From positions 1 through 64,000 of IMG/VR virus record IMGVR_UViG_3300008261_000014: DNA of 64,000 nucleotides. One strand, 5' to 3'. This DNA comes from a virus. The number at the start of each line of letters is the position of its first letter. The first letter of the stretch is position 1. Of this stretch, positions 61,616 through 64,000 are shown one piece after another. The position numbers and the translations under genes were made by a program. A model generated the notes under the pieces. It did no database searches, was not told where the DNA came from, and saw only the letters and a program-made list of their open reading frames with translations.

Positions 61616-61978
61616 ATGATTATTTATGCATACGCACACGACGACTTTAACAGTTACGCAGACTTTATGCGTGGGCTGACAGTTGCCATTGAAACGTATA
61701 AGAATTCTGAGGACAACAGGATCGACATCTGGTGTGGTGGCCCTCACATGTTAAATGATTTTACTGCAGAGTATTGCAATAGGACTTCGGCTTACTTTAA
61801 GCAAAAGAAAATCAAAATAAAGTATCATCGTGTGCCCAAACAACTCTTCCTAGATGAACTTGACAAAGGTCCTGTAGAAATGGTATTATATTTTAGTGCT
61901 AAAGAGTACAATCCGTATTTTGACCCTATTATGAGTAAGGCTGAAAATATGGAAATACCTACAAGGATCTATAAATGA
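61616..61978 (+). CDS. Hypothetical alpha/beta protein (120 aa)
   Basis: The sequence alternates strands and helices (IDIWCGGPHMLNDFTAEYCN, VEMVLYFSAKEYNPYFDPI), suggesting a small Rossmann-like nucleotide or sugar-binding fold. No family recognised. Apparently leaderless. Overlaps the next possible start by ATGA. Confidence 0.55.
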   Translation: MIIYAYAHDDFNSYADFMRGLTVAIETYKNSEDNRIDIWCGGPHMLNDFTAEYCNRTSAYFKQKKIKIKYHRVPKQLFLDELDKGPVEMVLYFSAKEYNPYFDPIMSKAENMEIPTRIYK

Positions 61979-61992
61979 TCACAAGGAGAGAA

Positions 61993-62208
61993 ATGAAGAT
62001 TAACAAGTTAGAACAAGCAGAAGCAATCGTTGCAAAGTCTAAGGACCTACATTGGGACGGCTGGACAATTGTAAAGTTTAAGAGAAGCAAGGCTGCAGAG
62101 TTTAGCAAAGATGGAATGCGTTACAAGGGCGTATGGGGCTTTGCGAATAGATATGTCCCCACAAAGGACGGATGGAACCTTCCTAATGAATCTATTCGAA
62201 GAGACTAA
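61993..62208 (+). CDS. Hypothetical basic protein (71 aa)
   Basis: Start at ATG 61993, after AAGGAGAGAA; the in-frame ATG at 61975, overlapping the previous stop, also has AAGGA upstream and would add six residues. The sequence (HWDGWTIVKFKRSKAAEFSK, then MRYKGVWGFANRYVPTKDGW) is of a small beta-rich type I recall in actinophages. It overlaps the whiB-like gene by 23 bases. Confidence 0.6.
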   Translation: MKINKLEQAEAIVAKSKDLHWDGWTIVKFKRSKAAEFSKDGMRYKGVWGFANRYVPTKDGWNLPNESIRRD

Positions 62209-62470
62209 TTGGCAAGTTCGAGGAATTTGTCAGGACCTTGAAGTAAATGAATTCTTTGATAAATATGAGGAAGACAAAGAAGTTGCTGCCTCTACAGATA
62301 AGATTTGTATTAACTGCCCTGTTATAAAGCAGTGCTTTGAATATGGAACTAACACTATGTCCTGGGGAGTTTGGGGTGGAGTTTATTTGGCAGATGGAAA
62401 GCCAGATAATATGAAGAATGCCCATAAAACTTCAGAGACATGGAATAAGATAATCGAGAAGATAGGATAA
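62186..62470 (+). CDS. whiB: WhiB-family regulator
   Basis: 94 residues from ATG 62186; earlier in-frame codons lie inside the previous gene. Four cysteines in the WhiB order (C15; C41-x2-C44-x5-C50) bind a [4Fe-4S] cluster, followed by the G-V-W-G-G turn (61-65) and a basic tail. WhiB proteins occur only in Actinobacteria and their phages and act with the housekeeping sigma factor. The phage may use it to redirect host transcription or block superinfection. The strongest host marker in the window. Confidence 0.88.
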   Translation: MNLFEETNWQVRGICQDLEVNEFFDKYEEDKEVAASTDKICINCPVIKQCFEYGTNTMSWGVWGGVYLADGKPDNMKNAHKTSETWNKIIEKIG

Positions 62471-62473
62471 GAA

Positions 62474-62731
62474 ATGGCTACGAAGTTCACTCCAGAGATG
62501 CGAAAGGCTGTTCGAGATTTAAAACCACCTTATGGCGTGGTGATAGATTTTGTTGAATACCCAGACTACATAGGACTTAGAACTTATGAAAATCAGGTTA
62601 TGGCTATGAGTGAACAACGACAAGTAGGCCTCATGGAGTATATGCAGATGCTTAGAAAGATCATTGAAAGTTTTGGTGTCAAGTGTCATTTTGACGGCAA
62701 AGCAGGAGATCCACCAAGGGGTAAAAAATGA
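62474..62731 (+). CDS. Hypothetical protein (85 aa)
   Basis: GATAAGAA upstream; alpha/beta with a helical middle (QVGLMEYMQMLRKIIESFGV) and a C-terminal basic tail. The WhiB and guaB-like genes flank it. No family recognised. Overlaps the next gene by 4 bases. Confidence 0.6.
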   Translation: MATKFTPEMRKAVRDLKPPYGVVIDFVEYPDYIGLRTYENQVMAMSEQRQVGLMEYMQMLRKIIESFGVKCHFDGKAGDPPRGKK

Positions 62732-62922
62732 AAGACATTGAACTATCTAGACCAGTTTGGATCATAGACGAAGAAGTTGTTGGTAATCTAATTAGTGAGG
62801 GCGTTCACGCTTCAACCATTGAATGGATTAAAGATGGCATCTATTATAAAGAGATGTTAATTATTGAAGAATATAATGAACTGGAAGACTTAGGATTCCC
62901 TTACGAAGTAGACGGCGAGTAA
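62728..62922 (+). CDS. Hypothetical acidic protein (64 aa)
   Basis: ATGA overlap with the previous gene and directly followed by the IMPDH-like ATG, so it is part of the same operon. Acidic, with a helix (STIEWIKDGIYYKEMLIIEE). No recognised motif. Confidence 0.55.
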   Translation: MKDIELSRPVWIIDEEVVGNLISEGVHASTIEWIKDGIYYKEMLIIEEYNELEDLGFPYEVDGE

Positions 62923-63957
62923 ATGAGAAAGTATAACAACGTTAAGGCACTATGCTTTGATGATATTCTTTTGGTGCCACAACAGTCAGGTGTTAAAAGT
63001 AGATCAGACGTAGACCTATCTATGACTATTGGAGTTAGGCCAGAAGCACAGATCACATTGTCTACTCCAATTATCTCTGCACCTATGGACACTGTTACTG
63101 AATGGGAGATGGCTTCTCATATGTCTAGGCTTGGTGGTCTAGGTATAATCCATAGGTATATGGATGAGGTAGAGCAGGTAAGACAAGTTAAACTTGTTTC
63201 CGAAATGGGATTTGTAGTTGGTGCAGCAGTTGCTGCTACTGGATACTATGAGTCACACGCCTTAGAATTAGAAGAGGCTGGAGCAAAAGTAATATGTGTT
63301 GATACAGCAAATGGTCACAGTGATTATGCACTAGAAGCCGTAAAGAAATTGAGAGCAGTTTTAAATCCTGCTACACACATTATGGCTGGCAATGTTTCAA
63401 CAGCAGAAGGATACAAGATGCTATTGCAGATGGGTGCAGACTCTGTTCGTGTTGGAATTGGTGGTGGTGCAGCCTGCACTACTAGGATTGTAACTGGGCA
63501 CGGAAGGCCAACCCTACAGTCCATCTTAGATTGCTTTAATGATGAATCAGTATCTAATCTGGGAATCATTGCAGATGGTGGAATTAGGAACTCAGGAGAT
63601 ATGGTTAAGTCTTTTGCAGCAGGGGCATCTGCAGTTATGCTAGGATCTGCTTTGGCAGGACACGACGAGGCTCCAGGAGACATTATTGATGGCTTTAAGT
63701 CTTTCCGTGGGATGGCTTCAAGTGAGGCTCAGGAGGCCTGGAGAGGCTATTCTGCAGGTTCTGAGGGTATATCTACTAAGGTACCATACAAGGGGGCAGT
63801 TGAAGATAGTCTAAATAAATTTAGATTAGGCCTAGGCTCAGGGTGTTCTTATTCTGGATCTCACAGCCTGTCAGATTTGCAAGAAGACTCCGAATATGAT
63901 ACAGTATCTATAGCAAGTTTAAACGAATCCAAACCACACGCAAGGGGATCAGCATGA
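62923..63957 (+). CDS. guaB: IMP dehydrogenase / GMP reductase-like enzyme without CBS domains
   Basis: 344 residues, a single TIM barrel: CFDDILLVPQ and STPIISAPMDTVTEWEMA at the start, the catalytic cysteine loop at C185 (GGGAACTTRIVTGHGRP), phosphate-binding ADGGIRNSGDMVKSF and MLGSALAG, and a flap region (FRGMASSEAQ). IMPDH makes XMP from IMP with NAD+, the committed step to GTP. The regulatory CBS pair of host enzymes is absent, so a phage-encoded, feedback-insensitive enzyme for guanine nucleotides is likely. The usual GSICTTR appears as GAACTTR. Confidence 0.82.
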   Translation: MRKYNNVKALCFDDILLVPQQSGVKSRSDVDLSMTIGVRPEAQITLSTPIISAPMDTVTEWEMASHMSRLGGLGIIHRYMDEVEQVRQVKLVSEMGFVVGAAVAATGYYESHALELEEAGAKVICVDTANGHSDYALEAVKKLRAVLNPATHIMAGNVSTAEGYKMLLQMGADSVRVGIGGGAACTTRIVTGHGRPTLQSILDCFNDESVSNLGIIADGGIRNSGDMVKSFAAGASAVMLGSALAGHDEAPGDIIDGFKSFRGMASSEAQEAWRGYSAGSEGISTKVPYKGAVEDSLNKFRLGLGSGCSYSGSHSLSDLQEDSEYDTVSIASLNESKPHARGSA

Positions 63958-64000
63958 CCTGTATAGTCTCAACCGTTAGTTCACAGTATGCAGTATTGGC
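63954..64000 (+). CDS. Start of next gene (truncated by window end)
   Basis: The ATG overlaps the preceding TGA; 15 codons are visible and the frame is open to the edge. Too short to identify. Confidence 0.5.
   Translation, partial: MTCIVSTVSSQYAVL

Noticed and set aside
62111-62185. Longer WhiB-like protein starting at 62111
   Set aside because: The extra 25 residues lie in another frame of the preceding gene and have no similarity to WhiB N-termini.

Overview
The window is a contiguous piece of a tailed double-stranded DNA phage genome. Every gene I can support is on the + strand, and most neighbours overlap by 1-30 bases or abut. Signs of an actinobacterial host are a WhiB-type regulator (62186-62470), a small actinobacterial-type zinc protein of the DUF7455 kind (37344-37544), an r1t-type holin, and several genes whose start codon sits six bases after a TATAAT-like -10 box, the geometry of leaderless transcripts. 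The AT-leaning sequence, and a secreted protein (37638-38660) whose C-terminal tail resembles secreted proteins of low-GC freshwater Actinobacteria, make a Nanopelagicales-like (acI) host plausible. That is inference. No capsid, portal, integrase or repressor gene is visible, so head genes probably lie upstream of the window.

Layout: 1-18.05 kb holds tail morphogenesis genes (connector/completion proteins, major tail protein, frameshifted assembly chaperones, 1813-aa tape measure, M23 tail peptidase, baseplate hub and adsorption proteins). 18.06-20.3 kb has a metallophosphatase, zinc-ribbon and DNA-binding proteins. 20.3-30.7 kb is the replication and recombination module (DnaB helicase, primase, gp32-like SSB, DnaE polymerase, MazG, RecA, Cas4-like Fe-S nuclease, RuvC-like resolvase). 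31.0-33.3 kb is the terminase. 33.4-36.6 kb is lysis (M23 endolysin, secreted PA14 protein, two holin-like proteins).

36.6-42.2 kb is a block of small, often separately promoted accessory genes: a methyltransferase-like protein, a secreted protein, a CHAP lysin behind a strongly structured leader RNA, two HNH nucleases, tRNA-Asp and thioredoxin. 42.2-57.9 kb is a second structural block of very large, repeat-rich fibre and adhesin genes, including a collagen-like protein. 57.8-60.9 kb carries three 2-oxoglutarate/Fe(II)-oxygenase-like genes followed by a GT60 (Skp1 hydroxyproline GlcNAc-transferase)-like glycosyltransferase. 60.9-64 kb has small proteins, WhiB and an IMP dehydrogenase-like enzyme.

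The most interesting reading is that the collagen-like fibre, the prolyl-hydroxylase-like oxygenases and the hydroxyproline-glycosyltransferase-like enzyme form one fibre-modification cassette. Proline occupies the Y position of many Gly-X-Y triplets, where collagen prolyl 4-hydroxylases act. Other points of interest are a 110-nt leader RNA closed by a 13-bp stem that begins at the predicted transcription start, a set of apparently leaderless genes, and one or two genes whose best start codon is AUU.
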